Below, in pieces: positions 24,264 through 34,842 of a stretch of 64,000 bases of DNA; the stretch's first letter is position 1; the number at the start of each line of letters is the position of its first letter. Origin of the DNA: Pyruvatibacter mobilis (GTDB taxonomy: Bacteria > Pseudomonadota > Alphaproteobacteria > CGMCC-115125); the NCBI RefSeq assembly GCF_012848855.1, contig NZ_CP051630.1, positions 2,211,501 to 2,275,500 on the forward strand, given 5' to 3'. The notes under the pieces were generated by a model. The model had not been told where the DNA came from. It saw only the letters and a list, made by a program, of their open reading frames with translations, and did no database searches. The position numbers and the translations under genes are program-made.

Positions 24264-26180
24264 TCACCGCCGCCCGAACAGCTTCTCGATATCCGGCAGG
24301 GTCAGCTTCACATAGGTGGGGCGGCCATGATTGCATTGGCCGGAATGGGGGGTGACTTCCATTTCGCGCAACAGGGCGTTCATCTCAGCCGCGGTGAGGC
24401 GGCGGCCGGCGCGCACGGAGCCGTGGCACGCCATGGTGCCGGACACTTCATCCAGACGCTCTTTCAGGGACAGCGCCTCTCCAAGCTCGGCAACTTCATC
24501 GGCGAGGTCGCGGATGAGGCCCTGAATGTCCGTGTCGCCCAACATGGCGGGCGTCTCGCGGACGATGATGGTGCCATCGCCGAAGGGCTCGATGACCAGG
24601 CCCAGCTCCGCCAGTTCATCGGAGCGGTCTGCCAGGGCTGCGGCCTCCCCTGCCCCCAGCTCCACCACTTCGGGCACAAGCAGGGCCTGCCGTTTGATCC
24701 CGGCTTCGGAGAGGGCCTTCTTCATGCGCTCATGCACCAGCCGCTCATGGGCGGCGTGCTGATCGACCAGGATCAGACCGTCGCGGGTTTCCGACACGAT
24801 ATAGGTGAGGTGAAGCTGGCCGCGCGCCGCGCCGAGGGGGCGGTCCATCAGGTCATCCGTGGACGCTGTATCTTCCACCCGCGCCTCGGCGCGTTCGAAG
24901 CCCGCCAGGGCGTCTGCCGGTGTGTGGGCGGATGCCTCGCCGCCGTGGCCGTCTTCCATGCCCGGCACGTGGGTGGCGGGGGCAGAGGGTGCGAAACTGC
25001 GGGAGGCCAGCTCCATGAGGTGGCGCTGAGGCGGGGGCCGGTGCAGGGTCTGAGGCTCAGGCCGGAATGCCCCCAGGGCCGCGCCTGCCACGGTGGTGGA
25101 CGCGCGATGGCCGGCAGCGTCGAGCGCCATGCGCAGGCTCTTGACGATCAGTGCCCGCACATGGCCGGGGTCACGGAAGCGCACTTCCGCCTTGGCGGGG
25201 TGGACGTTCACATCGACCTCAGCCGGATCGACCTCGACGAACAGCGCCAGGATGGGGTGGCGGTCACGGGCGAGAAAATCCGCGTAGGCGCCGCGGACAG
25301 CCCCTGTCAGGAGCTTGTCGCGCACGGGCCGTCCGTTCACGAACAGATACTGCGCCTGGGCGTTGCCGCGGTTGAAGGTGGGCAGGCCCGCATGGCCGTG
25401 GATCGCAATGCCCTCACGCTCAATGGCGACGGGCATGACATTGTCCTGGAAGTCGCGCCCGAGGATGCGCGCCAGCCGCGCCAGATGTGCTTCTTCATCA
25501 TCGGTGGCGGCTTCCGCATCAAGCCGCAGCATAGTGCGGCCTTCGTGGGTGAGCGAAAACGCCACGCGCGGATGAGCCATGGCGATGCGCTTGACAACGT
25601 CACTGACGGCCTGCGCCTCGGCACGATCCGATTTCAGGAATTTGAGCCGGGCGGGGGTTGCGAAGAAGATGTCGCGCACCTCGATACGCGTGCCGGGGGC
25701 CGTGCCCGCGGGCCGGGGACCTGACAGCTTGCCCCCTTCCACCTTAAGCGCATGGCCCTCCCCGCCACGCGGACGGCTGATGATGCCAAGCCGTGCCACA
25801 GCGCCGATGGAGGGCAATGCCTCACCGCGAAAGCCCAAGCTGTTGATGTGCACGAGGTCTTCGGTGCCTGCGTCATCAACCGCCAGCTTGGAGGTGGCAT
25901 GACGTTCGATGGCGAGCAGCAGATCGTCCGCCGTCATGCCGCAGCCGTCATCCTCGACGCTGACAAGCGTCTTGCCGCCGCCGGAAATCGCCACGTCGAT
26001 GCGGCGCGCACCCGCATCAAGGGCGTTCTCCACCAGTTCCTTCACAGCGCTGGCCGGGCGCTCCACCACCTCACCGGCCGCGATGCGGTTGACCGTGCCT
26101 TCGCTCAGGCGGCGGATCTGCGGACGGGGGGGCGTTGCTCCATCAGACGGGCGGGCAGAATCAGAGGCGGGCTCAGCCAT
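24264..26180 (-). CDS. mutL: DNA mismatch repair protein MutL
   Basis: The N-terminal GHKL ATPase shows [29 protein letters not shown] and [26 protein letters not shown] lies near residue 330, and a linker follows to about residue 440. The C-terminal dimerisation domain carries the endonuclease motif [12 protein letters not shown] near residue 480, plus [10 protein letters not shown] and [12 protein letters not shown]. This MutL should therefore nick DNA itself, as in organisms without MutH. It is 638 residues long and starts 6 bases after the pgi stop. Confidence 0.97.
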   Translation of the reverse strand: MAEPASDSARPSDGATPPRPQIRRLSEGTVNRIAAGEVVERPASAVKELVENALDAGARRIDVAISGGGKTLVSVEDDGCGMTADDLLLAIERHATSKLAVDDAGTEDLVHINSLGFRGEALPSIGAVARLGIISRPRGGEGHALKVEGGKLSGPRPAGTAPGTRIEVRDIFFATPARLKFLKSDRAEAQAVSDVVKRIAMAHPRVAFSLTHEGRTMLRLDAEAATDDEEAHLARLARILGRDFQDNVMPVAIEREGIAIHGHAGLPTFNRGNAQAQYLFVNGRPVRDKLLTGAVRGAYADFLARDRHPILALFVEVDPAEVDVNVHPAKAEVRFRDPGHVRALIVKSLRMALDAAGHRASTTVAGAALGAFRPEPQTLHRPPPQRHLMELASRSFAPSAPATHVPGMEDGHGGEASAHTPADALAGFERAEARVEDTASTDDLMDRPLGAARGQLHLTYIVSETRDGLILVDQHAAHERLVHERMKKALSEAGIKRQALLVPEVVELGAGEAAALADRSDELAELGLVIEPFGDGTIIVRETPAMLGDTDIQGLIRDLADEVAELGEALSLKERLDEVSGTMACHGSVRAGRRLTAAEMNALLREMEVTPHSGQCNHGRPTYVKLTLPDIEKLFGRR

Positions 26181-26186
26181 AAGCGG

Positions 26187-27503
26187 CTACATCTCTCCGA
26201 GATATTTGCGGGCGAGCACTTTACCTTGTTCGACGGCGGGTTGGTCAAACGGATCAACACCCATGAGGTGGGCTGCGATGATCGTCTCGAGCATGAAATG
26301 CATGAGGAGCGCGCCCATGGCGGTCTCGTCCAGCACCGGAATGTCGATGGTGCGGACCGGACGCTTGTTGGCCCTCAGGGTCTCAGCCGTGGCGCGGAAC
26401 TCGGCGTCCAGGAGATCACCCATCGCCTTGCCGTCGAGATAGGCCAGGGCCGGGTCATCGGTCGCGACACGGGGGCCTGCGCCCGCGCAGCCGACGGACA
26501 TCACGGTATAGGCCTTGTCAGCGGGGCCCGCGAGATAGAGCTGCAGCTGGCTGTGCTGGTCCACCGGGCCGATGCCGGTGGCGGGCAGCGTGCCCTTGCC
26601 GTCCTTGCCGAGGCTTTCGGCCCAGAGCTGACGGTACCAGAGGCCGAAACGCTCCAGCCTGTCCGAATAGGCAAGGATGATGCTGGTGGCGATGGCGGCA
26701 TCCTCCGCCAGCCCGACCTGCATGGCCGCCCCAGCGGCGGGTGCCACGTCATCGGGCGCAGCGCCATCGAGTATTGGTGCCAGCACGCGGGCCGCGCCTT
26801 CGCGAATCGCGGTGGCATCGAGCCCCAGCAGCAGCGCGGGCACGAGGCCGACATTTGTGAGGACAGAGAACCGTCCGCCGACGCCGGTTTCGTGGTCGAT
26901 GACCGGGGCCCCGACGGCCTGGGCGAACCGGCGCACGGCATTGTCGGTGGGCTCGGTGATGGCGGCGAAGTGGCGGCCAAGGTCGTTTCCCGCCCCTGTC
27001 GCCGTGAGGGCTGCCTTGGCCGCATAGGCCTGCATCAATGGCTCCGCCGTGCCGCCGGACTTGGAGACGACGAGAAAGCGTGTTGTGCCCAGATCAAGCG
27101 CGGCCATCAGGCGCTCGAAGGTGTGGGGGTCGAGATTTTCAAGGAAGTGGACGCGCGGGCTGCCCACAGCGCCAGTTGACGTCCCGGCCGGGGTGGCGTC
27201 ATAGGCCAGTTGGGCCAGGGCCTTGGCGCCGAGGCTGGAGCCGCCGATGCCGAGCACGACCACGTCGGTCGCGCCCTCGCGCAGATGCGCTGCGATGCGC
27301 TCCATGTCCGCCATATCATCACGCCGGTCCGGCATGCGCAGGAGCGGCAGCGACCCATCCTCGTGCTGTTGCCGCAGGCCTGCGAGCGCAGGGGACGTTG
27401 CGTCGAGCAGCGCCTCGAAACGATCCGGCGACAGGCCGCCGGGGCCGAGACTGCCGGACAGATCCTGCAGATAGGGAAGCGATCCGGTGCGGGACGTGGA
27501 CAT
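26187..27503 (-). CDS. pgi: Glucose-6-phosphate isomerase
   Basis: The 438-residue protein has the SIS-type PGI signatures VVLGIGGSSLGAKALAQL, FLVVSKSGGTAEPLMQA, GVGGRFSVLTNVGL and a C-terminal DQPAVEQGKVLARKY with the catalytic Lys. It is shorter than the 550-residue E. coli enzyme, like other short bacterial forms. It interconverts glucose-6-P and fructose-6-P, which fits with the two phosphofructokinase genes at 47-49.6 kb. It lies between an M16 peptidase gene and mutL on the minus strand. Confidence 0.94.
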   Translation of the reverse strand: MSTSRTGSLPYLQDLSGSLGPGGLSPDRFEALLDATSPALAGLRQQHEDGSLPLLRMPDRRDDMADMERIAAHLREGATDVVVLGIGGSSLGAKALAQLAYDATPAGTSTGAVGSPRVHFLENLDPHTFERLMAALDLGTTRFLVVSKSGGTAEPLMQAYAAKAALTATGAGNDLGRHFAAITEPTDNAVRRFAQAVGAPVIDHETGVGGRFSVLTNVGLVPALLLGLDATAIREGAARVLAPILDGAAPDDVAPAAGAAMQVGLAEDAAIATSIILAYSDRLERFGLWYRQLWAESLGKDGKGTLPATGIGPVDQHSQLQLYLAGPADKAYTVMSVGCAGAGPRVATDDPALAYLDGKAMGDLLDAEFRATAETLRANKRPVRTIDIPVLDETAMGALLMHFMLETIIAAHLMGVDPFDQPAVEQGKVLARKYLGEM

Positions 27504-27603
27504 GGAGTACTCCGGTTTGCGCGAGCTGCGGAACGGGCGGATGCAAAGCGTAGCAACCGCCCGTGACGCCTCAAAGTCAGCCGGAAGAATAACCCGTCAT
27601 GGC

Positions 27604-28923
27604 CTATTCGGTTGCCGAAATGCCTTCCGGCTTGCCGACGGCGACAATACGCATGGCATCGGGGGACAGGGCACGTGAGGCGGCCCGCTTGATGTCGTCC
27701 AGTGTCACCGCCTCGATGAGCCCGTTGCGCTCATTGATGTAGTCGATGCCGAGATCCTCGAACTGGATGGCTGCGAGCTGGCTGGCGATGGCGCGGCTCG
27801 AATCGAAGCGCAGCGCGTAGGACCCGGTGAGGTAGGTCTTGGCGATTTCCAGCTCATCCTCGGTGATGCCGTTGGCTGCCACGTCGGCGATCTGCTGCCG
27901 GGCGACAGAAAGCGCTTCGCCCGCGGTTGCATTGCCGGACGCGAAATAGCCCATGGTGAGCCCGCCATGGCGCAGCGGATAAAGCGAGGTATAGGCCGTA
28001 TAGGCGAGCCCCCGTTCCTCACGCACCTGCTTGAACATGCGGCTGACGAAGCTGCCGCCGCCGAGCACGTAGTTCATTACATAGGCGGGGATGAAGTCTG
28101 CGTCGTCGCGCTTGAGGCCGGTCATGCCCATGACCACGACCGTCTGCGGGTTGTCGCGCTCGATAAGTGTCACGCCGGGCACGAGCGGCTCGGTGGCACC
28201 GGCATCCGCGCGCTCGGATGTTTCCGGCAGCGTGCTGAAGGTCTTGTCCAGCAGGGGAATGAGGTCCTGAGCAGAGATGTCACCGACGACAGCGATGGAC
28301 GCGTTGTCGCGGGCGAGGCTGCCTGCAAGATAGGCCCGCATGTCCCCGACCGTGATGGCGGTGATGCTTTCCGGTGAGCCGGATGTGGGGGTGGCATAGG
28401 GGTGGGCACCGAAGGCCTCGGCGAAGAAGGTGCGATAGGCGACGGTGTTGGGGTCTTCCTCATCCTGGGCGAGACCGGCAAGAGCCTGGGCGCGCACGCG
28501 GGCGACATCTTCCTCGTCGAAACGCGGCTCGGTGAGAGCCAGGCGCATGAGGCCAAAGGCTTCATCCACATTCTCGGTCAGGGTGCGCATCTGCACATGC
28601 ACCGTGTCGCGGCCGGCTGAGACGGAGAGCGATACATTGAGGTCGCGCAGGCGGGCGGCAAAGGCCTGGCTGTCATAGGGCCCGGCGCCCTGCGTCATCA
28701 GGCTCGTGGTGAGTTCCGCCAGCCCCTCCCTGCCCTCAGGATCAAGATGGGAGCCCGCGTGGAACAGCACTTCGACCGCGACGATGGGGACTGTGTCTTC
28801 GGAGACCAGCCAGGCTTCAACGCCGCTGTCCCCGCGCACGGGTTCAATGTCGACGGCGTGGGCCGGCAGGGCGAAGGCCAGGACCGGCAGGAGGAAGGCG
28901 CATGCCTTGGCGAAACGGAGCAT
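27604..28923 (-). CDS. M16 peptidase-like periplasmic protein lacking the HxxEH zinc motif
   Basis: The 439-residue protein has a Sec signal peptide (MLRFAKACAFLLPVLAFALPAHA) and the M16 double-domain fold. The usual H-x-x-E-H is replaced by REGLAELTT near residue 65. The substrate-side Arg/Tyr segment is intact (VREERGLAYTAYTSLYPLR). In split M16 enzymes one subunit binds zinc and the other supplies the R/Y pair, so this is probably the second subunit of a heterodimer with the upstream product. Its start overlaps the upstream stop (TGATG). Confidence 0.9.
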   Translation of the reverse strand: MLRFAKACAFLLPVLAFALPAHAVDIEPVRGDSGVEAWLVSEDTVPIVAVEVLFHAGSHLDPEGREGLAELTTSLMTQGAGPYDSQAFAARLRDLNVSLSVSAGRDTVHVQMRTLTENVDEAFGLMRLALTEPRFDEEDVARVRAQALAGLAQDEEDPNTVAYRTFFAEAFGAHPYATPTSGSPESITAITVGDMRAYLAGSLARDNASIAVVGDISAQDLIPLLDKTFSTLPETSERADAGATEPLVPGVTLIERDNPQTVVVMGMTGLKRDDADFIPAYVMNYVLGGGSFVSRMFKQVREERGLAYTAYTSLYPLRHGGLTMGYFASGNATAGEALSVARQQIADVAANGITEDELEIAKTYLTGSYALRFDSSRAIASQLAAIQFEDLGIDYINERNGLIEAVTLDDIKRAASRALSPDAMRIVAVGKPEGISATE

Positions 28924-30425
28924 CAGGCATCCTCCTCCGGGCGCTTGAGGACGCCCGTCACGGAGCGCTCCTTTTTGAGATATTTGCGGGCAGCCGCGTT
29001 GACCTGTTCCGGCGTCACGGCCAGTACCCGGTCGGGCCAGGTCGCCGCTTCCTCCACCGTGAGACCGGTCGAGAGGGCCACGCCATAGGCGCGGGCCAGG
29101 GCTTGCTGGCTGTCCTGGGCGAAGATGGCGTTGGCCACGAGCGTCTTCTGGGCGCGGGCGACTTCTTCCTCAGTCACGCCCTCTGCCAGGAGCTTGTCGA
29201 TTTCCGCGTCAATGGCAGCTTCCGCTTCAGCCAGCGACACGCCGTCTGCCGGGATCGCGTAAAAGCCGATGCTGCCGTCATCAAGGGATGAGCCGTAATA
29301 CCAGCCACTGGCCCCGAGCGCGATCTTCTGCTCGACGACAAGAGACTTGTAGATGCGCGCCGTGGCGCCACCGCCGATGATCTCCGACAGCACGTCCAGG
29401 GCCTCCGCCTCACCGGGGGCATCATTGGTGTAGGACGGTGCGAGATAGGCGCGGCGCACATAGGGCTGCTCCACGCGCGCATCCTCCAGCACCACCCGGC
29501 GGGCCGCGCGCTGCGGCGGGTCCATGGGCCGGTCGCGGGTATAGGTTTCGCCATTGGTGGGGATGACGCCGTAGAATTTTTCCGCCAACGGAAGAAGTTC
29601 TTCGGCGTCCACGTCGCCCGCAACGATGAGGATGGCGTTGGCGGGGTCGTAGTGCGCCTTATAGAAGGCGGTTGCGTCCTCATGGGTGAGGCCGCGCATC
29701 TCATGCTCCCAGCCGATGATGGGGGTGCCGTAGGGGTGGGCGAGATAGAGAACTGCATTCATCTGCTCGGCAAGCAGCGAGCCGGGGTCGTTGTCGATGC
29801 GGGCGGAGCGCTCCTCGAGAATCACGTCGCGCTCCGGCAAGGTGATCTCCTCGGTAAGAGCGAGACCCGTCATCCGGTCGGCTTCAAGCTCCATCACAAG
29901 CGGCAGGCGGTCGCGTGCCACGCGCTGGAAGTAGCCGGTATAATCATAGGAGGTGAAGGCGTTTTCCTGGCCGCCATTGCGGGCGACGGTGGCAGAAAAC
30001 TCGCCATTGGGCACCTTGCCGGTGCCCTTGAACATCAGGTGTTCCAGGTAATGCGCGATGCCTGACTTGCCGCGCGGCTCATCTGCCGAGCCCACCTTGT
30101 ACCAGACCATATGCGTGACCACGGGGGCGCGGCGGTCTTCGATCACTACCACCTGCATGCCATTGGCGAGCGTGAAGCTCCGGGGGATGGGTTGGCCGGT
30201 GGCCTCCACCGTGCCGGGATCGCTGATGATCGGCGTGCGGGCCTTGGCCGCCTCGGCATCTTCCGCGGCCTCGACGGCAGCGGTGGCCTGCGGGGCCTCG
30301 GGCGTCTCCACATCCTGGAAGGCTTCGTCGCGTTCATCGCCGCAGGCTGTGAGGCCGGCCACAAGGGCCAGGGCGGCAAATGCCTTCAGGGAAAGATGGG
30401 TCCGGGCGCGGGGCGGGCGGATCAT
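28923..30425 (-). CDS. M16 family zinc peptidase, lipoprotein
   Basis: The zinc motif H-Y-L-E-H lies at residues 125-129 (SGIAHYLEHLMFKGTG), with the distal Glu in LALTEEITLPERDVILEERSARID. The ATG at 30425 gives a lipoprotein signal with lipobox LTAC and Cys28; a start at 30554 would put 43 unrelated residues ahead of it. An acidic, Ala-rich linker (residues 30-65) follows the lipidation site. It pairs with the downstream non-catalytic M16 protein as a likely envelope peptidase complex. Confidence 0.93.
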   Translation of the reverse strand: MIRPPRARTHLSLKAFAALALVAGLTACGDERDEAFQDVETPEAPQATAAVEAAEDAEAAKARTPIISDPGTVEATGQPIPRSFTLANGMQVVVIEDRRAPVVTHMVWYKVGSADEPRGKSGIAHYLEHLMFKGTGKVPNGEFSATVARNGGQENAFTSYDYTGYFQRVARDRLPLVMELEADRMTGLALTEEITLPERDVILEERSARIDNDPGSLLAEQMNAVLYLAHPYGTPIIGWEHEMRGLTHEDATAFYKAHYDPANAILIVAGDVDAEELLPLAEKFYGVIPTNGETYTRDRPMDPPQRAARRVVLEDARVEQPYVRRAYLAPSYTNDAPGEAEALDVLSEIIGGGATARIYKSLVVEQKIALGASGWYYGSSLDDGSIGFYAIPADGVSLAEAEAAIDAEIDKLLAEGVTEEEVARAQKTLVANAIFAQDSQQALARAYGVALSTGLTVEEAATWPDRVLAVTPEQVNAAARKYLKKERSVTGVLKRPEEDA

Positions 30426-30634
30426 TCCGGTCTCCTCACTTGCGGGAAGCAGCTCATGACGTGCAGGCAGGGACGTCCGGACGGACTCCCCTGTCCCATA
30501 TGACCCGCAGAATATGACGGAAAAGGGCCCGCGCCCATGGAAGCTGCGTGCCACATGGTCACGGCTGGGTGACCTTACGTGGATGCTTGGGCGCGGTCGG
30601 GCACGGCCGCTCGGGCCTGCCCCCGCGGCTGTGC

Positions 30635-31243
30635 CTAGAACAGGCCTTCGAGCAGACCCTGGTTTTCCTTGGGCTCGATGCGCGGGGTTTCGCCTTCGGT
30701 CACCGGCTCGCCGAGCGCGTCGTTCTTGCGCAGGCGCTGGGCCTCGGCCTGGGCATCCACCGGATAGGGCTGGGGGCCCCGGTCCTGCCAGAAGATGATG
30801 CGGTCGGCGAAGGTCTTGTCGGCATCAATCAGCGACTGGTACTCGCTTTCAATCAGCTTGCGGACTTCCGGGCTGGCGTTGGTGGCCCCGGCATTGGCAA
30901 GCAGGGCTGCCTCGCCGGAGGACCCGCCGGGCTGGCCGAGCGCACGGGACGACACATCGCCGCTTTCCCCGTAAAGGGCGGAGGCGGCCAGTTCCTGCGC
31001 GCTGCGCGACTGGCGCGGTGACGCGCCGGGCTGCGGCGGACGCAGGGCATAATCCGGGGGAATGGCCAGCGGGGCCTTGGTCACGATGGCAAATTCATCC
31101 GGCGGGTTCTTGCCGAGGCCCAGGGCATCGTCCAGCCCGCCACCGCCGCAGCCTGCCAGCAGCAGCGCCCCGGCAGCCAGGCCCGCAAGGGCCTTCAAGC
31201 GGGAAATGGTAAACACCGTCTGCGTCATCGCCTGTCCGGTCAT
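30635..31243 (-). CDS. DUF3035 domain-containing lipoprotein
   Basis: The 202-residue protein has a lipoprotein signal ending LLLAGCGGG. The DUF3035 block NPPDEFAIVTKAPLAIPPDYALRPPQPG follows near residue 40, then a low-complexity region and a helical C terminus. The family is alphaproteobacterial and some members have been linked to the outer-membrane BAM complex; that role is not shown here. It sits in its common place after lspA and before the M16 pair. ATGs at 31243 and 31228 are both possible; AAGG precedes the first. Confidence 0.82.
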   Translation of the reverse strand: MTGQAMTQTVFTISRLKALAGLAAGALLLAGCGGGGLDDALGLGKNPPDEFAIVTKAPLAIPPDYALRPPQPGASPRQSRSAQELAASALYGESGDVSSRALGQPGGSSGEAALLANAGATNASPEVRKLIESEYQSLIDADKTFADRIIFWQDRGPQPYPVDAQAEAQRLRKNDALGEPVTEGETPRIEPKENQGLLEGLF

Positions 31244-31317
31244 GATGCCTTAGGCCTCGCTTCCTCAGTTACGCCCGTCTTTTGCGCCGGGCCCCGCCCG
31301 GCACGCCTTGTGCGTCG

Positions 31318-31890
31318 TTATTGGTCGTTGTCCGTCCCCGGCGACTGGCGCCGGGCGCGTTCTTCCCGGGCCTCGGGTCCGAAGACCGCGTCCCAGATCA
31401 GCAATACTACACCAACAACGATGGCCACATCAGCCACGTTGAAAACGTACCAGTAAAAGCCGAAAGCATGAAGGCTGACGAAATCAGCCACCGCGCCATA
31501 GACCACCCGGTCATAGGCATTGCCCACCGCCCCGCCGATGACCATGGCGACGCCTGCTGCCAGCAGCCGGTTCTCGATGCGGGCCAGCCAGACCGTCAGC
31601 GCAGCCGTTACCACCAACGCAAAGATCACCAGAATGGCGACCGACCAGGTGGAATTGGCGGGCAGCAGGCCGTAGCTGATGCCCGGGTTCCACACCATGG
31701 TGAGATCGAAAAACGGCGTGACCGTGATCTTCTGCCGGGCCGGCAGGTCCACCCAATAGAGGATCGCCCATTTGCTGAGCCGGTCAGCGACGGCAATAAG
31801 CACGGCCAGCACAAGCCCGTAGCGGAAATGCGCTGCCGGGTCCCTGAGGGATGCCAGGGCGTCGGACGCCTGCCGGGTCAGCCAGTTCAT
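31318..31890 (-). CDS. lspA: Lipoprotein signal peptidase (signal peptidase II)
   Basis: The 190-residue inner-membrane aspartyl protease has four hydrophobic segments. The catalytic aspartates are visible in GGAVGNAYDRVVYGAVADFV (Asp136) and FNVADVAI (Asp154). VWNPGISYGLL is the family's N-x-G motif. It removes signal peptides from diacylglyceryl-modified prolipoproteins, several of which are encoded in this window. The gene follows ileS by 27 bases on the same strand, the widespread ileS-lspA pair. Confidence 0.96.
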   Translation of the reverse strand: MNWLTRQASDALASLRDPAAHFRYGLVLAVLIAVADRLSKWAILYWVDLPARQKITVTPFFDLTMVWNPGISYGLLPANSTWSVAILVIFALVVTAALTVWLARIENRLLAAGVAMVIGGAVGNAYDRVVYGAVADFVSLHAFGFYWYVFNVADVAIVVGVVLLIWDAVFGPEAREERARRQSPGTDNDQ

Positions 31891-31917
31891 GGGATCGGTA
31901 TCCTTTGCTCTGCAGCC

Positions 31918-34842
31918 CTATTCGGCTGCACCGGCACGCGCGCTCACGGCCCCGGCGCAGCGGCCGCAGGTGCCGGGATGGGCGGGCACGGAATTGACGT
32001 CGGGCAGGATCTTCCAGCAGCGGGCGCATTTCTCACCCTCGGCGTGGACCGGCACCACCGCGACGCCCGCCACATCATCGAGGCGGAAGGCATCGGCCGG
32101 GGCCGTGTCGCCTGCCGGCATGACGGTGAGCTCGGAGGTGATGCAGAGATCATCCAGCGGGACATCACCAAGGGCTGCGCGAATGGCATCGTCTTCCACA
32201 TAGACATGCGGCGCGCCTTCGAGGCTGGCCCCGATGCGCTTTTCGCGGCGCTCGATCTCAAGCGCGCCGGTGACGACGCGGCGGAACTGGCGCAGGCGCT
32301 GCCAGCGGGCGGCGATGTCGTCGTTCTTCCAGTCGGCGGGCACGTCGGGGAAGGTGCGAAGATGCACCGAGCCGTCCTCCTCGGGGAAGCGGCTGAGCCA
32401 GGCTTCCTCCATGGTGAAGGACAGGACCGGTGCAAGCCAGGCGGTGAGGCAGGCGAAGACCTGATCCATCACCGTGCGGGCGGCGCGGCGGCGCAGGCTG
32501 TCCGGCGCATCGCAATAAAGGGCGTCCTTGCGGATGTCGAAGTAGAACGCCGACAGCTCGGTGACGCAGAAATTGGTCAGCGCGTGGAAGACGCGGGTGA
32601 AGTCGTAGGTCTCGTAGCCCTCGCGCACCAGCTGGTCGAGCTCGGCCAGGCGATGCAGTACGAACAGCTCAAGGCCGAGGCCTTCGCTCTCCGGCGCTGC
32701 CTTCATGTCCTCAAGGGAGACGCGCTCGCTTTCCTCGAAGCCCGCAAGATTGCCGAGCAGGAAGCGGATCGTGTTGCGCAGCTTGCGGTAACTGTCCGTA
32801 CACGCCTTGATGATGTTGGGGCCGACAACAAGATCGTTCTGGTAGTCGGAGCTGGCGACCCAGATGCGGAGGATCTCGGCGCCGGACTGCTGGATGATCT
32901 TTTCCGGCGACATGGCGTTCTTGCCGGACTTCGACATCTTCTTGCCGGTCTCGTCCAGAATGAAGCCGTGGGTCACCACCTGATCATAAGGCGCGCGTCC
33001 ACGGGTGCCGCAGCTTTCAAGCAGGGACGACTGGAACCAGCCGCGATGCTGGTCGGAGCCTTCAAGATAGAGTGTTGCGGGCCAGGTCTGGTCCTCGCGG
33101 CCTTCCAGCACGAAGGCGTGGGTGGAGCCTGAATCAAACCAGACGTCCAGGATGTCCATCACCTGATCATAGTCATCGGCCTTGTAGTCATTGCCGAGGA
33201 AGGACTGAGGGTCGGTGTCGTACCACGCATCGCAGCCGCGCTCGGCCACCGCATCGGTGACGCGCTTGTTGACTTCATCGTCGCGCAGGATCTCGCCGGT
33301 TTCCTTATGGACGAAGATGGTCAGCGGCACGCCCCAGGCGCGCTGGCGGGAGACCACCCAGTCAGGCCGGGTTTCCACCATGGAGCGGATGCGGGCCTGG
33401 CCGCGGGCCGGGTACCATTTCACCGTGTCGATGGCCGCGAGCGCCTTGTCGCGCAGGCCTTCATGGCTCATGGAGATGAACCATTGCGGGGTATTGCGGA
33501 AGATGAGCGGTGCCTTGGAGCGCCATGAATGCGGATAGGAGTGCTGCAGGCGGCCGGATGCCACGAGGTGCCCGGTGGCGCCGAGCGCTTCCATGACCGT
33601 CTTGTTGGCGTCGCCGTTCTTGCCGTTGGGCAGCAGTACCTGACGGCCGGCAAACAGCGGCACGTGGTCGTAATAGGTGCCGTCTTCGCCCACCGTGTGC
33701 GGCACCTCGATGCCATGCTTCATGCCGAGGATGTAGTCATCCTGGCCGTGGCCGGGGGCGACATGCACGAAGCCCGTGCCCTGTTCGTCGGTGACGAAAT
33801 CACCCGCCAGTGCCGGCACGTCGAACTCATAGCCCTGTCCGCGCAGCGGATGGGCGCAGACGGTGCCTTCCAGCTCCCTGCCGGAGAAGGTCTGCACGAT
33901 CTGCGGCTTGTCGAGGCCCGTTTCCTTGAGGAAGGTCTCGAGCAGCGGCTCGGCCACCACATAGGCCTTGCGCTCCATGCCCTGCGGGCCTTCGTGACCT
34001 GCTTCGACCAGTACATAGGTCATGTGCTCGGCATAGGCGATGGCGCGGTTGGCGGGGATGGTCCAGGGCGTTGTCGTCCAGATCACCAGATGCGCGCGGC
34101 GCTGCTCCATGCTGGGCGACAGGAAGACGTTCTTCGAGCGCTGCACCGGGAATGCGAGATAGATCGTCGGTGAATTGTGGTCGTGATACTCGACCTCGGC
34201 TTCGGCCAGGGCCGTCTTTTCAACCGTCGACCACATCACCGGCTTCGAGCCCTGATAGAGCGCGCCCGACATAGCGAACTTCAGGAACTCGGAAACGATG
34301 GACGCTTCGGCGTCATTGGACATGGTGGTGTACGGACGTTTCCAGTCCGCCAGCACGCCGAGACGCTGGAACTCCTCGCGCTGCACATCGACCCAGTGGG
34401 CAGCGAAGTCGCGGCATTCCTGCCGGAACTCGAGCACCGGCACCTCGTCCTTGTTCTTGCCCGCGTTGCGGTACTTTTCCTCGACCTTCCACTCGATCGG
34501 CAGGCCGTGGCAGTCCCAGCCGGGCACGAAGGCGGCGTTCCGGCCCAGGAGCGACTGGGAGCGGCACACCATATCCTTGAGGATCTTGTTGAGCGCGTGG
34601 CCCATATGCAGGTTGCCGTTCGCATAGGGCGGGCCGTCGTGATAGCTGAAAACGGGCGCGTCCTTGCGGGCCTCGCGCAGGCGCGCATAGAGGTCCATCT
34701 CCGACCAGCGGGCCAGGATTTCCGGCTCACGCTTGGGCAGGCCGGCCTTCATGGGGAAGTCGGTCTGCGGCAGGAACAGGGTCGGACGGTAGTCAGGCGC
34801 CTCGGCGCTATCGGTGGTCGTCGTATCGGTAGGGGTGGCCAT
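31918..34842 (-). CDS. ileS: Isoleucine-tRNA ligase
   Basis: This is a 974-residue class I synthetase. The HIGH-type motif is PYANGNLHMGHALNK near residue 70 and the KMSKS motif is GKKMSKSGKNAMS near residue 615. The editing domain lies between, and a C-terminal four-Cys zinc finger (CARCWKILPD, GTCGRCAGAV) ends the protein. The ATG at 34842 (MATPTDTTTT) fits; an upstream extension to 34893 has no homology. It is followed by lspA. Confidence 0.97.
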   Translation of the reverse strand: MATPTDTTTTDSAEAPDYRPTLFLPQTDFPMKAGLPKREPEILARWSEMDLYARLREARKDAPVFSYHDGPPYANGNLHMGHALNKILKDMVCRSQSLLGRNAAFVPGWDCHGLPIEWKVEEKYRNAGKNKDEVPVLEFRQECRDFAAHWVDVQREEFQRLGVLADWKRPYTTMSNDAEASIVSEFLKFAMSGALYQGSKPVMWSTVEKTALAEAEVEYHDHNSPTIYLAFPVQRSKNVFLSPSMEQRRAHLVIWTTTPWTIPANRAIAYAEHMTYVLVEAGHEGPQGMERKAYVVAEPLLETFLKETGLDKPQIVQTFSGRELEGTVCAHPLRGQGYEFDVPALAGDFVTDEQGTGFVHVAPGHGQDDYILGMKHGIEVPHTVGEDGTYYDHVPLFAGRQVLLPNGKNGDANKTVMEALGATGHLVASGRLQHSYPHSWRSKAPLIFRNTPQWFISMSHEGLRDKALAAIDTVKWYPARGQARIRSMVETRPDWVVSRQRAWGVPLTIFVHKETGEILRDDEVNKRVTDAVAERGCDAWYDTDPQSFLGNDYKADDYDQVMDILDVWFDSGSTHAFVLEGREDQTWPATLYLEGSDQHRGWFQSSLLESCGTRGRAPYDQVVTHGFILDETGKKMSKSGKNAMSPEKIIQQSGAEILRIWVASSDYQNDLVVGPNIIKACTDSYRKLRNTIRFLLGNLAGFEESERVSLEDMKAAPESEGLGLELFVLHRLAELDQLVREGYETYDFTRVFHALTNFCVTELSAFYFDIRKDALYCDAPDSLRRRAARTVMDQVFACLTAWLAPVLSFTMEEAWLSRFPEEDGSVHLRTFPDVPADWKNDDIAARWQRLRQFRRVVTGALEIERREKRIGASLEGAPHVYVEDDAIRAALGDVPLDDLCITSELTVMPAGDTAPADAFRLDDVAGVAVVPVHAEGEKCARCWKILPDVNSVPAHPGTCGRCAGAVSARAGAAE

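Noticed and set aside
24327-27179. Two long plus-strand frames (465 and 475 codons)
   Set aside because: Both are antisense to mutL and pgi and have compositions typical of shadow frames, with no recognisable motifs.
31282-33132. A 616-codon plus-strand open frame
   Set aside because: It is fully antisense to lspA and ileS, which are unmistakable. Long shadow frames are expected in high-GC DNA; the product has no domain.
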